Positions 46,401-54,603 of a stretch of 64,000 nt of DNA are shown here, piece after piece. The first letter of the stretch is position 1; each line of letters begins with the position of its first letter. A model generated the notes under the pieces. That model did not search any database, was not told the origin of the DNA, and saw only the letters and a list, made by a program, of their open reading frames with translations. Origin of the DNA: Hydractinia symbiolongicarpus (Eukaryota; Cnidaria; Hydrozoa; Anthoathecata; Hydractiniidae); NCBI RefSeq assembly GCF_029227915.1, contig NC_079886.1, positions 11,369,501-11,433,500 of the forward strand, read 5' to 3'. A program made the position numbers and the translations under genes.

Positions 46401-47245
46401 AATATTTATTCTTATATAAAAAAAGCGTGTGCCCAGATACTGAAAATTGGTAGCTGCACCTAAGAACGCTTATATGGAATGGAAGAAGGTGTTTACGCTA
46501 CCTGAAAAGGAAAACAAGATTAGACAAAATTTCCGTTAGCGATAAACCCACAAATGTGTCTATCCATCCTTATTTAATTAATGTGGCCTAGCTAATGCAC
46601 AACATACTTAAAGGGAGTCTGGAGGCAAATATGGTTTTCGTGCACTAAAAATTGCAGGATGAATATCGGATTCTACTAGCTGTATAAGTTGTTTCATAAA
46701 ACTGAAAAGTTGCGTAAAAATGTTGAAAAAATTTTTTTCGTTATTTTTTTCTTGTATACACAGGCGCAAGTTTCTGCATCAGTTACTGGTGGAGTGCCGA
46801 CAAGATTCAAAGATTTGGTTGAACAAGCAGTAAGTTGTGGTTTGCTTTACTTCTTTAAGTCTTCGCAAGAATTTCATATGGTATATTATATGTGAACCCG
46901 TAATCTTTTCTTGTCTTAGAGGATGTGTAAAGCGAGCTTGACAATTTTTATCTGCGCGTGTTCTGAAAAATTACCTTAGACATGCTACATAATATTTGCA
47001 CTGCTTTATCTTTTCATTTTTTGTTTATTTTATGCAATTACTTACGTCATGTGTGTGTGTGTTTATCTTAGGCTGAAGACAACGGCATATTGTTCATTCC
47101 GCTTCCCAATAGACGTCACGAAGGCAAGACTGTGTATTCGTTCGGTAAATGTGTCATTTGTATTGACAGAGACGTTGTGTTTTATTCCTCTGAGGGAAAT
47201 TGGAAACCGTCGTCTCTTCAAGACCTGTTACGGATGGCTAGATGA
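19415..47245 (+). CDS. TFIP11: TFIP11, G-patch spliceosome disassembly factor (25 coding exons)
   Basis: Exons: 19415-19679, 21583-21684, 22161-22188, 22491-22548, 22944-22982, 23227-23313, 24442-24525, 25056-25103, 25550-25603, 25789-25885, 26307-26412, 26495-26617, 30212-30314, 30920-31095, 34522-34584, 35661-35778, 36379-36457, 43460-43572, 44696-44801, 45166-45313, 45385-45443, 45565-45667, 45795-45831, 46764-46829, 47072-47245. All junctions are GT-AG with matching phase. The total is 2436 nt, 811 residues (human about 837). The N-terminal domain has FEITDHDLQ and an acidic SDDEEEE run. The G-patch (residues about 141-187) holds [19 protein letters not shown]. The GCFC-type helical domain (about 364-616) contains [14 protein letters not shown] and [11 protein letters not shown]. 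The C-terminus has [21 protein letters not shown] and [10 protein letters not shown]. In other eukaryotes TFIP11 activates helicase DHX15 to release the intron lariat in the nucleus. Start: an upstream ATG at 19384 is closed by a stop. The gene looks intact. Introns 1, 12, 14 and 17 carry the insertions listed separately. Confidence 0.97.
19856..19878. repeat. TA microsatellite
   Basis: About eleven TA units at the left border of the inverted-repeat element in TFIP11 intron 1. Confidence 0.8.
19879..21308. mobile_element. Element with CAAACCTGT termini in TFIP11 intron 1
   Basis: The left end CAAACCTGTCTATAACGGCCAC is matched in inverted form on the right by GTGACCGTTAACACAGGTTTG. Sub-terminal CTGTCTATAAC/GGCAGG-type repeats recur on both sides (19910-19970 and 21135-21290). 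I could not find a clear target-site duplication, so the superfamily is open. The interior includes a retroelement fragment at 20490-20858, which suggests a composite or nested structure. Confidence 0.6.
20490..20858 (+). pseudogene. Retroelement polyprotein C-terminal fragment
   Basis: The open frame has no ATG near its left edge and reads [38 protein letters not shown] and LCIRGSRN. I recognise this as the C-terminal segment found behind reverse transcriptase in some cnidarian and fish retroelements, but I cannot name the clade. It is a short fragment inside TFIP11 intron 1, on the sense strand, with no splice evidence linking it to the gene. Confidence 0.55.
23314..24441 (+). other. TFIP11 intron 6, nothing recognised
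   Basis: 1.1 kb AT-rich intron. Open frames at 23330 and 23790 have no domain-like sequence and are best explained by chance. Confidence 0.6.
27240..28020 (-). pseudogene. Antisense non-LTR retrotransposon RT fragment
   Basis: The reverse complement reads [19 protein letters not shown] and, continuing, [17 protein letters not shown], an RT motif of the GVPQGSILGP type. A shifted [10 protein letters not shown] follows (27813-27850). Further down, at 27568-27335, [19 protein letters not shown] and [10 protein letters not shown] match the thumb region of Jockey/CR1-like elements. Stops and frameshifts are frequent. It is an old fragment in TFIP11 intron 12. Confidence 0.7.
28004..28098. repeat. 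16-bp tandem repeat, six copies
   Basis: Units AA(C/A)CAAGCTAGTCTGT start at 28004, 28020, 28036, 28052, 28068 and 28084 (the last incomplete). Read on the minus strand, the unit next to the LINE fragment runs into its coding sequence, so the array probably arose by expansion at the edge of the fragment. Confidence 0.9.
28203..30190. repeat. 28-bp minisatellite, about 71 copies, AG-free
   Basis: The unit is CATTTGAAAATAATTGTC AATAATGTGA with a strict 28-bp period. Variants (GTT/GTC, CAATAA/CTATAA, GAAAAT/GAAATT, TTTG/TTTA/TTTC) are shared among many copies, which indicates repeated homogenisation. One shortened unit lies near 28727. Each unit contains TGTCA-ATAATG-TGACA, able to form a 5-bp stem, and a TNAAT-like motif resembling a branch site. 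No AG occurs from 28198 to 30209. The array merges into the last 21 bases of the intron, which look like one diverged unit (CATTTGAAAAATCGTTTAATAATGCATTTAG split at 30190). Confidence 0.95.
30315..30919 (+). other. TFIP11 intron 13, nothing recognised
   Basis: AT-rich intron sequence without repeats or credible open frames. Confidence 0.55.
31096..34521 (+). other. TFIP11 intron 14, hosts a GPCR gene
   Basis: The 3.4-kb intron contains the antisense GPCR at 32365-33303. Open frames at 31556-31786 (+) and 34027-34299 (-) show no family I know and are not annotated as genes. Confidence 0.6.
32365..33303 (-). CDS. Rhodopsin-like (class A) GPCR, single exon, nested in TFIP11 intron 14
   Basis: Intact 312-residue frame. 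The start is fixed by an in-frame TAG 30 bases upstream of the first ATG. Seven hydrophobic segments lie at about 26-49, 62-84, 97-120, 140-164, 172-192, 218-240 and 250-274. N41 fits the conserved Asn of helix 1 and C94 the disulfide Cys at the top of helix 3. Several class A hallmarks are altered: N69 where helix 2 normally has Asp, YDNH (120-123) in place of DRY, LFNAP in place of CWxP in helix 6, and SCTVY (264-268) in place of NPxxY. Such divergent single-exon receptors are common in lineage-expanded cnidarian families. The protein should be a plasma-membrane receptor of unknown ligand. It is transcribed against its host gene. Confidence 0.85.
   Translation of the reverse strand: MMNNSEYCRSYHRLVEALSMHQKNTIYIMETTVMLFNLFSNLIVIFTVFKTGMFKKRATRTMLYLSVSNMLVALVTQPYMLYHFYDNGYKVHHCAVNIQTALAMFFFRLISIYIIMIMVYDNHIRIKFVEEYHEKMKSNKIPLYVAYVTIVAFMQTISLGIAAAVNIAKAYTSIAIPVDVVLFIMVTSLHFKSAVLYKKYKQTDDENLQYVNKELNKLCSIFLVTIALFNAPAFLLELIEQTTSNTKQGLSFLVLFGFIFSNSSCTVYAFTFIITNNDACKFCKRHIRKLFSLVMRKKGKVGDANSDRNEVS
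34585..35660 (+). other. TFIP11 intron 15, nothing recognised
   Basis: 1.1 kb AT-rich sequence, no repeat or frame supported. Confidence 0.55.
35779..36378 (+). other. TFIP11 intron 16, nothing recognised
   Basis: AT-rich intron. Open frames on both strands near 36010-36265 are chance complements of each other. Confidence 0.55.
36611..36769 (-). repeat. 3' LTR of the Gypsy element
   Basis: 159 bp, read on the minus strand from TGTAATGTCG to GATATTAAA. It differs from the 5' LTR at 6 of 159 positions by my hand alignment (about 96% identity), so the insertion is fairly young. LTRs this short are at the low end for Gypsy elements. Confidence 0.95.
36895..38170 (-). pseudogene. Gypsy integrase region, frameshifted
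   Basis: The C-terminal 205-residue frame (37512-36895) has [20 protein letters not shown] and [19 protein letters not shown], typical of the integrase C-terminal part. Upstream, in other frames, [14 protein letters not shown] (about 37635-37590) preserves a core Asp motif. The zinc-binding and first-Asp parts are hard to follow because of frameshifts. The product would join element DNA to the host genome, but this copy cannot encode a whole enzyme. Confidence 0.75.
38175..38840 (-). pseudogene. Gypsy RT connection and RNase H domain
   Basis: Continues the RT frame after one stop codon (TAA at 38843-38841). [16 protein letters not shown] starts the connection. [32 protein letters not shown] and [11 protein letters not shown] are the RNase H motifs. 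The domain itself is uninterrupted for 218 residues. Confidence 0.88.
38841..39528 (-). pseudogene. Gypsy reverse transcriptase, main part
   Basis: The frame begins at the edge of the inserted Mutator-like element. It carries [44 protein letters not shown] (motif A), a catalytic IADDLFIFA where most relatives have Y-x-DD, and [13 protein letters not shown]. It ends at a premature TAA. The first residues of the domain lie on the other side of the insert at 41473-41603. Confidence 0.9.
39529..41463. mobile_element. Mutator-like non-autonomous DNA transposon inside the Gypsy RT
   Basis: 1935 bp flanked by a perfect 9-bp duplication CTGAACACG (39520-39528, 41464-41472). Both ends begin GGCATATCGGAAAAGT and continue as long GC-rich inverted repeats made of CGGGACN 7-mers (39544-39605 and 41375-41450). 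The right end has one extra 7-mer. A 9-bp duplication and long inverted repeats fit the Mutator/MULE group. The interior (39610-41370) is AT-rich and encodes nothing recognisable. Taking out the insert and one duplication leaves the RT reading frame in register, which proves the boundaries. Confidence 0.88.
40155..40224. mobile_element. 70-bp palindromic MITE inside the Mutator-like element
   Basis: Two 33-base arms (40155-40187, 40192-40224) with only 2 mismatches and a 4-base loop. It is flanked by the 9-bp duplication ATGGCAAGG (40146-40154, 40225-40233). The ends are CATTCTCG/CGAGAATG, and the arms contain CCCCAGAGCTC. The duplication length matches that of its host element, so the same transposase class may have moved both. 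Related sequence occurs near 63570-63630. Confidence 0.85.
41473..41904 (-). pseudogene. Gypsy protease and start of RT
   Basis: [17 protein letters not shown] (about 41800) carries the DTGA aspartic-protease active site. A separate frame at 41603-41473 holds the beginning of RT ([15 protein letters not shown]) up to the transposon junction. A frameshift separates the two. Confidence 0.8.
41994..42977 (-). pseudogene. Gypsy gag with two zinc knuckles, interrupted
   Basis: A probable start ATG lies at 42977. An early frameshift and a stop precede the capsid-like frame 42873-42622 ([35 protein letters not shown]). The frame is then cut by an 85-bp Helitron-like insert and resumes at 42539 ([20 protein letters not shown]). 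[14 protein letters not shown] and [14 protein letters not shown] (about 42225-42130) are CCHC-type nucleic-acid-binding knuckles. Confidence 0.82.
42540..42624 (+). mobile_element. Mini-Helitron inside Gypsy gag
   Basis: 85 bp starting TCTATCCGTCCGTCTGTCTG and ending in the hairpin CCCGTGGATTTTTCCACGGG plus CTAACGACTA. It sits between A and T of the host sequence with no target duplication, and the gag frame is in register on either side. It shares ACGCAAAATGGTAGCTTAGC and the 3' hairpin with 56907-57047. The expected final G of CTAG is missing. Confidence 0.8.
43088..43246 (-). repeat. 5' LTR of the Gypsy element
   Basis: 159 bp, same length as the 3' LTR. It starts TGTAATGTCG on the minus strand, next to the duplication CTAAA. 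It is followed by a possible tRNA primer site TGGCGACGAGG. Confidence 0.95.
43573..44695 (+). other. TFIP11 intron 18, nothing recognised
   Basis: 1.1 kb without repeats or supported frames. Open frames at 43966 and 44249 look random. Confidence 0.55.
46021..46170 (+). repeat. Dispersed repeat X, copy 2 (TFIP11 intron 23)
   Basis: GGCGCTCAATATGCTCAGTATCCAT at the left and AAGAATATATTCTATAAAAATATTCAAG... at 46123-46169 match the sequences flanking the Gypsy element in intron 17. The middle part is diverged. Confidence 0.65.
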
Positions 47246-47431
47246 TCATAAATTTACTGCTTGGCCGGATTATGAATTTAGCATAGAAGGGTGTGTTTCA
47301 CTCTACTATCTTGATGTTGTGATCGTATGGCGCGCTATGGTGCGTTAAGTCAATACTTCGAATGCTATGGGTGCATAAATATCGGGGGCTTCTTTAATGT
47401 TGAACCATGAACAAAAACAATATAAAAATAC

Positions 47432-47437
47432 AATAAA
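47432..47437 (+). terminator. Candidate TFIP11 polyadenylation signal
   Basis: AATAAA 187 bases after the stop codon, the first canonical signal downstream on this strand. Confidence 0.5.
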
Positions 47438-50400
47438 CAATTAGTTTGCGTAGCTGTGAAATATAAGGGAGCGGAATTTAGATTGCTATAAACCTTTTAA
47501 TTGTTCGTTTTGTGTAAAGAGTTGTTTTCAACCATCTGCTACTATTTAATAGCTTAGTGCAGACACAAAAAATGTAAAATCTTTATAATATTTTTGTGTG
47601 TATTGACGGGTCCTTGCCGATGTCAAAAGAAAATTGTCATCCACGGGTCATTGGTGACGTCATCAAAATTCAAATGATGAATCTTTGTTATTTCTTTTAG
47701 TTTAGTTTAGTTGATGTATTGTTAGGTCTAGCTGAAAAAAGTGTCATAGAACTTCTCGCGTGAATATTATGTTGATTTTATGCATAACAAGCCTGACGTT
47801 AAGCCTTTACATGTTAGGCGCCATCTTGCACGCTTGATGACGTCAGTAGTTTAAAAGTCTCGAAGCTGTGAAAACAAACGATAAAATTTATAGATTGTGT
47901 CTGCGTATGTATCAGAAATAAGGGTTAGGTTATTACCTCCATAGTTAAAAGAACATATATAAGGATGGCTTCAGAGATCCCAAACTTTAAAACATTTTAA
48001 AAACATTTATTGCTACCAAGAAGTGATTCAAAAATCATGTGACAATTTTCCTTCCAAATTTAAGTAAGAATTCCAGGTCATTTACTGAGTAATTTGGTGA
48101 CTTTTCAGATTTTTGCTTAATTTTACAGGGTCTTAAATAAAGATTTTACCCTTATAAAGGGCGATTTGCAAGCCTTAAAAGTAGGAGTACAAGTAGTAGG
48201 AGTCCATTGCAATAGTTTTGGTAAACTTGACATTACAAAATTTTTAAGGTTTTTTTTCAAAAAAATAATCTAAAGCCAGAGCGTTCAAGGTCTCCTGGAC
48301 ACCCTATTCTAAACGTTTTATGTTCGGGAAAACATACCTCGGCTAGCCAAACACGTCTGTTTAATTCTGATACATTTTTTTATAAGAAACAGACAAACCT
48401 AAAATATTTAGTTTCGATTTTTTAATAAAAACAAGCGCGACTAATTATTATATTGCGGCAGTAATTTGCAGTGTCTTTTATAAGTATGTATCATGGGCCT
48501 CCTGTCTGTGACAATAATTTCAAAAATCCTCAATTAGCGCGAAATAATCTAAATCAGCTGTTTTTTAAATTCCTGGCAAAAAGGTTAAAAATTAATTTAT
48601 AATTATCAAGAATATTTCTAAAGGAATTAGACACAGTTAATTAGTTTTTTAATTTTTTTCTTTCTCGAGATAAATCGCGTGCGTCATTACGACTGTGAGA
48701 ATTTTTTGCAGACTCGATGAGTCAGTTTTGACTCATTTAATTACGAGACGACGTTCTCAATAAGGATTAATTTGTATGCTAAAGAATAACAAAGAAACGA
48801 GTTGCAACTTGTATTTTGAATTTCAATGAGTGGCCTACTCATAGGGGATAAGTCAATTACGAAAGATAATTCAAAACATGTGTTCAATTGCTACTTGAGA
48901 AAATTAATTGACTGTTGTGTTTGAAGCTTGAAATTCTTAACATCATTAAGAGATGAAAAATAAAGCAATTATGTTCTTCACTTCACATCAAAAAATTTTT
49001 TAAAAATAATTTCGCGTTAACGAAAATGTGTCTCCAATTCTGTTCATACAATTCGTAATGTAAGATGCAGCACGAAATCACACCCAAAAGCCGAGCCCGT
49101 TCTGGGGTGTCCATCTTTTTAATATCAAGGCTTGCTTTGTCAAGTAAAATAACCAGCTTTTAGCTTGCTCTGCCAGACAATCTTGTCCAAGATAAAAAAA
49201 GTATTTTAATTAAAAAAGCAAGAAAGATTTGAGATGCATCTCGCTGACAGTAAGGCGAAGTTTACAGTGCCATATGAAACTTTGATAAAATGTGAAATCT
49301 TAAGATTAATACGGCAAACAAATTAAAATAAAAGCAAAAGACAGATTGAAGTTTTACTTTCTCTTTTACTTTCAAACAAACAAACGTAGTAAAATACATT
49401 TTAAATGATTATTTTTCACATAATCTATTGTTGCGATTTTGCAAAACTTTTACATTGTAGGGCTAAGAATTTGAGAACAAAATAAGACCAATTTTCTGTC
49501 GTTCATATAAAAAAGTGTACTCGCCTTTTTTTTTAATTCATTTTCCCTATGTCGTGTCAAAAGCTCATTGCTTTGTGCACGCGCATAACAGATCTCTCTC
49601 CCAGTTGAGGGATAATTTATCCGCTTTGTGGTTTCTTTAACGGTTTCTTATCCGAATTTTACTATCGAAGAAGATTTATCAACTGGATAATCGTTTTGCT
49701 TATTGCTTTTGAAACTAGCCTAGCCGTTTCTACGATAGTTTTTGTGCTTAACAACTGTGCTAACTTTCGTCAAATAAAACTTCATTTGTTAATAGTTCGT
49801 TTACCCTTTAAAAATGTTATCAGGAGTAGAAAATAACTCTCATATTTTTTTTTTTTATAGACCCACATTTTTATTATCTGATATTTATTTAAAAGAAACA
49901 GAATTATAAGAATCAAGAATCTAGCAATGTCAGCCGCGAGAAAAGCAGAGCTATTGATGGCTTATTTTTTCACTAGCAGTTTAGAAGTAATATTTTTTTT
50001 TATTCTGCTATCTTCTTCTATCGATTTTAGATTTAAGCAGTAGTTAGGCACTTTTCTGTGACAGTGTGACAATGAATAGCAATGAATAGCGTAGCAACCT
50101 CTACGGGGCAGCCACCTAGTATATTTTTGCTGGCTCCGTTTTCGTTGCTTTTTAAATATTTTTAAAAAGACACTGATAAACATGGATTAATTCACTGCGT
50201 TGTAAAAATAAACAGAATAACTCTCAACATCTCTCACAACATTTCACAATTTTTGACGCTTATTCATTCGCTTGCAATATTTCGTTTTCGAGATTGGTGG
50301 CACACTTAGCAAAAACATCCTGATTTCCTTCTTAAAAATCAATCACTTAGTATTATTCTTTATATAAAACCGCAACTTTTCCTTATTTACAAAAAAGAAA

Positions 50401-50954
50401 CTCGATTACTTTTTGTTGACTTGTTTAATCAGTTGTATAAACAAACAACATCGGATCGTATTTTCATGTAGCCACAAAACATAATTTACACAATGATACT
50501 AAAATTTGAATCTTAATAACAAAGCATTGTGCAGTCTGGTCTTGTTTTTGATTTCAGAAGGCACAACTAAATATCCTTTTTTTATGTTATCTAAAACAAA
50601 TTTTCTTTTTTGAGACACAACATACTACAGTAATACAGAGAGGGCCAAGCGTCATCAGTTTGTCTTTTGGTAAAATTACCACGCATTTTTATGTACCACG
50701 TAATTTATCAGATCAGTAATGCATATCCGCAATAAATATGAAAGTTCTAATATGTTTTTTGTTAAACACACACAGGAAAATGATAAATTGAACTTGGAAA
50801 GCAATCAGGATTATTTACTTTTGTTAACCAACGTGTTCCGATATTTAACCGCATCTTCCGAATTTACCGGTTTAGGGAAGCATATGGCTGTGGATTTAAA
50901 TTAGCATTTGGCTTTACCTTATTGCCAATCGGGATATGGTTTTTGTTTTTTTCC
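47438..50954. other. No gene seen; paired bZIP-type site
   Basis: 3.5 kb AT-rich intergenic sequence. The only structured motif noticed is ATGAGTCA-GTTT-TGACTCAT at 48717-48736, two AP-1-like sites in inverted orientation. No coding frame is convincing. Confidence 0.5.
48717..48736. promoter_or_regulatory. Inverted pair of AP-1-like sites
   Basis: TGAGTCA and TGACTCA, the bZIP (Fos/Jun-type) core, lie 4 bases apart as a perfect 8-bp inverted repeat. The site is 1.5 kb after TFIP11 and may serve a neighbouring gene or be chance. Confidence 0.3.
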
Positions 50955-51353
50955 TCAATTAGACTCGTCATGGTTTCCCTGTCGTTCACTTATGTCCAGT
51001 TCTTTTTCTTCTGTATGTGCGTGTCGATTTCGTTTCCCGTACCTCATCTTTAATCCGTCCTCTATCACCATGGAAACTAAATCCAAAACTGTACGGTTCG
51101 CTCGTGCTTGTCTTCCGATTTTCTCAGCTACATCTTTAATATGATTAATTTTATCCTTCACTTTATTTTCATCCACTGCGTTTACAGAGAAATGCAACAT
51201 GTCGGATAAATCTTTCAGCTCAAGCACTATATCTTCAATATCCTGTACAATCGTAACTATACTGATAATAATTTTAAAAGTGACAGTCAAAACCTCTTTT
51301 AAATCGTCTAAAATTTGACTGGCATCTTTACCTACACCGATGATAAGACCCAT
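50955..51353 (-). CDS. Unrecognised 132-residue helical protein or exon
   Basis: An open frame with protein-like composition: a hydrophobic stretch (VLTVTFKIIISIVTIV, residues 21-36), then a long amphipathic, probably helical region (DMLHFSVNAVDENKVKDKIN) and a charged C-terminus. The frame stays open upstream of ATG 51353 to CTCTGCAG, a good splice acceptor, so residues before this Met are possible (exon start about 51379) and this may be the last exon of a gene to the right. No family recognised. The sequence on the other strand is also open at 50908-51144, but that reads as a mirror. Confidence 0.5.
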   Translation of the reverse strand: MGLIIGVGKDASQILDDLKEVLTVTFKIIISIVTIVQDIEDIVLELKDLSDMLHFSVNAVDENKVKDKINHIKDVAEKIGRQARANRTVLDLVSMVIEDGLKMRYGKRNRHAHTEEKELDISERQGNHDESN

Positions 51354-51379
51354 ATCTTGTCTAGCAGCACCGTCTTTTG

Positions 51380-54021
51380 CTGCAGAGAATCATACTGAAG
51401 CTACATGTAGCATCAGAGAAACTCATAGTGCGCATTAATAACAAATTTTACGGCAACCGGCGGTTTAAAATGTTTTATTTCAAGAATTTGCAAATGTTAA
51501 AATACAAAGAATTTGAAAAAAAATTGATAGCGTGTCTGTAACCCAACCTCGTTTCCAGTTTTATTTGCCTGAAGACGATGATATCATTTACCTGTAATAT
51601 GCTTGAGAGGGATGGGTTGCATCAGCATTGATGTTTTATGAATTATTGTCTGCATAACGAAGCTACTCTGAATTGCACTGAGGATTATCAAAGATGAACA
51701 CTGTCTCATACTGGTGTGTATATGATATTAAACAAACATTGACGGTTGCTTTGATTTGCAGTAATGTAAACAAAGCTAAGAAAACTGACTGTTTAAAGGC
51801 GATCGAAGGTATGAAAAGAAAGTGTGACGTGGTGTCGTGGATAAATGTAGAGACGCGTAATTGACGACAACAAAGTGGTTTTAATGTTTTTTCATAAAAT
51901 TCTTATCGATAAAATAAACATCCGATTTTTTTGAATTCATGTCACTTGATACATGAGACATGGCGGCCATTGCTGTGAAGTTTAACATTATTTTCAAATA
52001 CTTCAAATTTTTCTGGATTGGTTACTTTTGTAAGAAGAAGGAAAGAAGAAAACATCTGCTTTTGTTTAGTTAAAACTTGCGGTTATTTTTCACACAGATT
52101 TCCCACCAGTGGTATATCAAACATGGTAGCTGTGTAAGATCACAAAAGAGTGTGAACTGTACACTAAATGTCGGGTAACCACGTTAAGGAAGTGTGAACA
52201 GAGACATAAAAAAATTTGTAGAGAATAACTGGAAACTGGTCGAGTAAGTAAAATGACATAGTAATGTTCTTCTTAAAAAAACGAAACAGGTTAACCAAAA
52301 TAAGTTATTTTTTCGAACGGACTTTTAAGATCAGCTTAACGATAGAGAAAGTGATCCTGATAAAGATCCAATCTTAAAATATAAAAGTTGTTTGTTTTTC
52401 CAAGAATCAAAATCGGATGTTTCAATATGAAACAAAAACATAAACTTTCAGTCAATTGAATCCTGGTTTTAATGACACCCATCATGAAGCTGACATATGT
52501 AATTTCACTAATTTTTATCGCCAGTTTAATACAAGTCTCGACAATCGGCAAGAATACGCTAAAAACGCGCATTCAGCAAAAAAAATATTTTAGGGTAAAA
52601 GCTTATTTAAAGGGAGAACTTATTTAGCTATTGGAGTTGCTTTAGCAGCAGCCTGAAGTAAATAATTCTGTTTCTGTGTTTAACTAGTGTAAGTGTTTTA
52701 ATCGAGTTGAGACGAAATATTTAAAACATGAAAAATAACATTATTTTATGTGCACGTGAATTAAAATTTGTCTATCTGCTCGTTTTGAGTGAGACATGAT
52801 AATTTGAAATGTTTATTTTTTTCATTATACCCTAATTACTTTTTATATTTTATTTCTTTTATATTAAAGTTTTATATTGATTTATTTTTCAATAATAGAT
52901 TTTGTGAATTTTTTATGTATCTGTCTGCTTGTTTATTCAATTCGTCAGATTTATTTAATAACAAAAGTTCGAGTAACCGCAGTGTAAAATATGCAAAAAA
53001 AATGTCCTCCAGGGAGTGACGACAGCCTTTTTGTGAAAAATAGATAACGCAGATTAGAACTGACGCTCTTACGATTTAGTAGAACAGAAACGCTAAGGGA
53101 ATGATCAGTCAATATTATGTTTTTGCAGAAAAGAAAAACAAACGAACTCTGAGTTTCTTTTTGTTGTTAATGCCCTAAAGAAAATTTCCGACATTTGATG
53201 TTAAACAATATATCATCTTAACTGTTTCAAAATATCTACAAAAAAAACAATAATAGGAGGAAAACCACCATATTTCCAAACAGATTGTATATTAATTTTT
53301 CCTTGTTTATAAGTTGCTACGGCGACGACTTTCGAACAGGAAAGTGTGGTACTTTTTGTCAGATGCAAAAATCGTCACTTTCTAATTATGACTTCGAAGA
53401 AAAAGCACTTTGTAATTACGCCAACGACGGTTTAACCTTAATGAGGTAATTAACCATTGTAAAAGAAGTCGAGAGAGAAAACAACAGAATCATTTTCAAG
53501 TCGGAAACAGGATTAATTGAAAGAAAATTATACAAATTAGATTCGATTTTCATCAAGCCTTTTACCCTTTATCAACTACACCTTTTTGAAATTATTTTGC
53601 GACATCTGAGTCATCATTCAAGCAGTATGTGGAACAGCCGGTCATCTCGCGCATTGCGACAGACAAAAAAAAATTTTTTTTAGAATCTTGTTTTGTTTAT
53701 CTATATTTTACTTTATATATTATTAAATCTGAAGTAAATAAAACATAAAATTAAATTTTTTTACGTAACACTGACATTAACCAATTTCTTTTTACACCAA
53801 AATCTGACAAACTTTATCCAATTTAGTACTTTATTAGCTACCTAGTTTTAGAAATTCGAATTTTAGTGCGAGCTGTGATAAGAAACGCCACAAAACATAA
53901 ATAATATAACTCAAAACTGCATCTCTGTATATATACACTATAAATAAAACCCTATTTACACACGGTTAGATTAAATTAAACTTTTGTAAACGTCACCTTA
54001 AATTAAATTAAAAATATATAT
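51380..54021. other. No gene seen
   Basis: 2.6 kb AT-rich. Frames at 52336 (-) and 52789 (+) are Phe/Ile-rich and look random. No repeats noticed. Upstream exons of the minus-strand frame at 50955, if any, should lie here, but I could not recognise them. Confidence 0.5.
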
Positions 54022-54585
54022 TTAGGTTAACACGATAATATCGTGCGTTTGTTCGAAGGTTTCGGCTTTTTTTCGATTTCCACGCATTAACGCACCTTCT
54101 AAAAAACGTTCTGTGTAATATTTCTCACTCGTTGGAGAGGTCAAAGTTAATTCAAAATCATCTCCTTCTTCTCTTCCATCTTTTATCGTGCCCCAAATCG
54201 CTATTTTATCTTCGAACACTGTAATTCGACCAGTGAACGCTCGAATTTCTTTCGTTCGAACTTTGTGTACAATTTTACATTTTCGTGTTTTTCCAGGCAC
54301 TTTCTTCATCAACGTAATTTCCCAGTTATAAACACAACTGCAAGGCTGTCCTTCACTTGGGTATAAATTTATTTTGAATTTGTTTTGCTGTAATTTAAAC
54401 TTCTGTGTTTCGATTATCTGGTTTTCTGCTGTCGCGGACATATCGAATTCATCCCAGGAACAAGCGGAGAGCCTTTTAAATTGATGCAACGAGTCCTTGA
54501 CAACACTACAACCTCTTCGACGTACTTCTTTCGTGTTGATATTTCCCAAGGGTTTTCTGGTCACTTTTTTCATCAAACCTTCCAT
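54022..54585 (-). CDS. Unrecognised 187-residue protein, single exon
   Basis: The longest gene-like frame in the right flank: balanced composition, few Phe/Ile runs, basic N-terminus (residues 6-25, KKVTRK and VRRRG), Cys at 26, 42, 82, 84 and 103, and alternating hydrophobic/charged stretches suggesting beta strands (EIRAFTGRITVFEDKIAIWG, DDFELTLTS). TTTTATAG, an acceptor-like site, lies two bases before the ATG. I do not recognise a domain. It may be a lineage-specific gene, or an exon of one. No signal peptide or membrane segment. Confidence 0.62.
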   Translation of the reverse strand: MEGLMKKVTRKPLGNINTKEVRRRGCSVVKDSLHQFKRLSACSWDEFDMSATAENQIIETQKFKLQQNKFKINLYPSEGQPCSCVYNWEITLMKKVPGKTRKCKIVHKVRTKEIRAFTGRITVFEDKIAIWGTIKDGREEGDDFELTLTSPTSEKYYTERFLEGALMRGNRKKAETFEQTHDIIVLT

Positions 54586-54603
54586 ATCTATAAAAGTCTT
54601 TTT

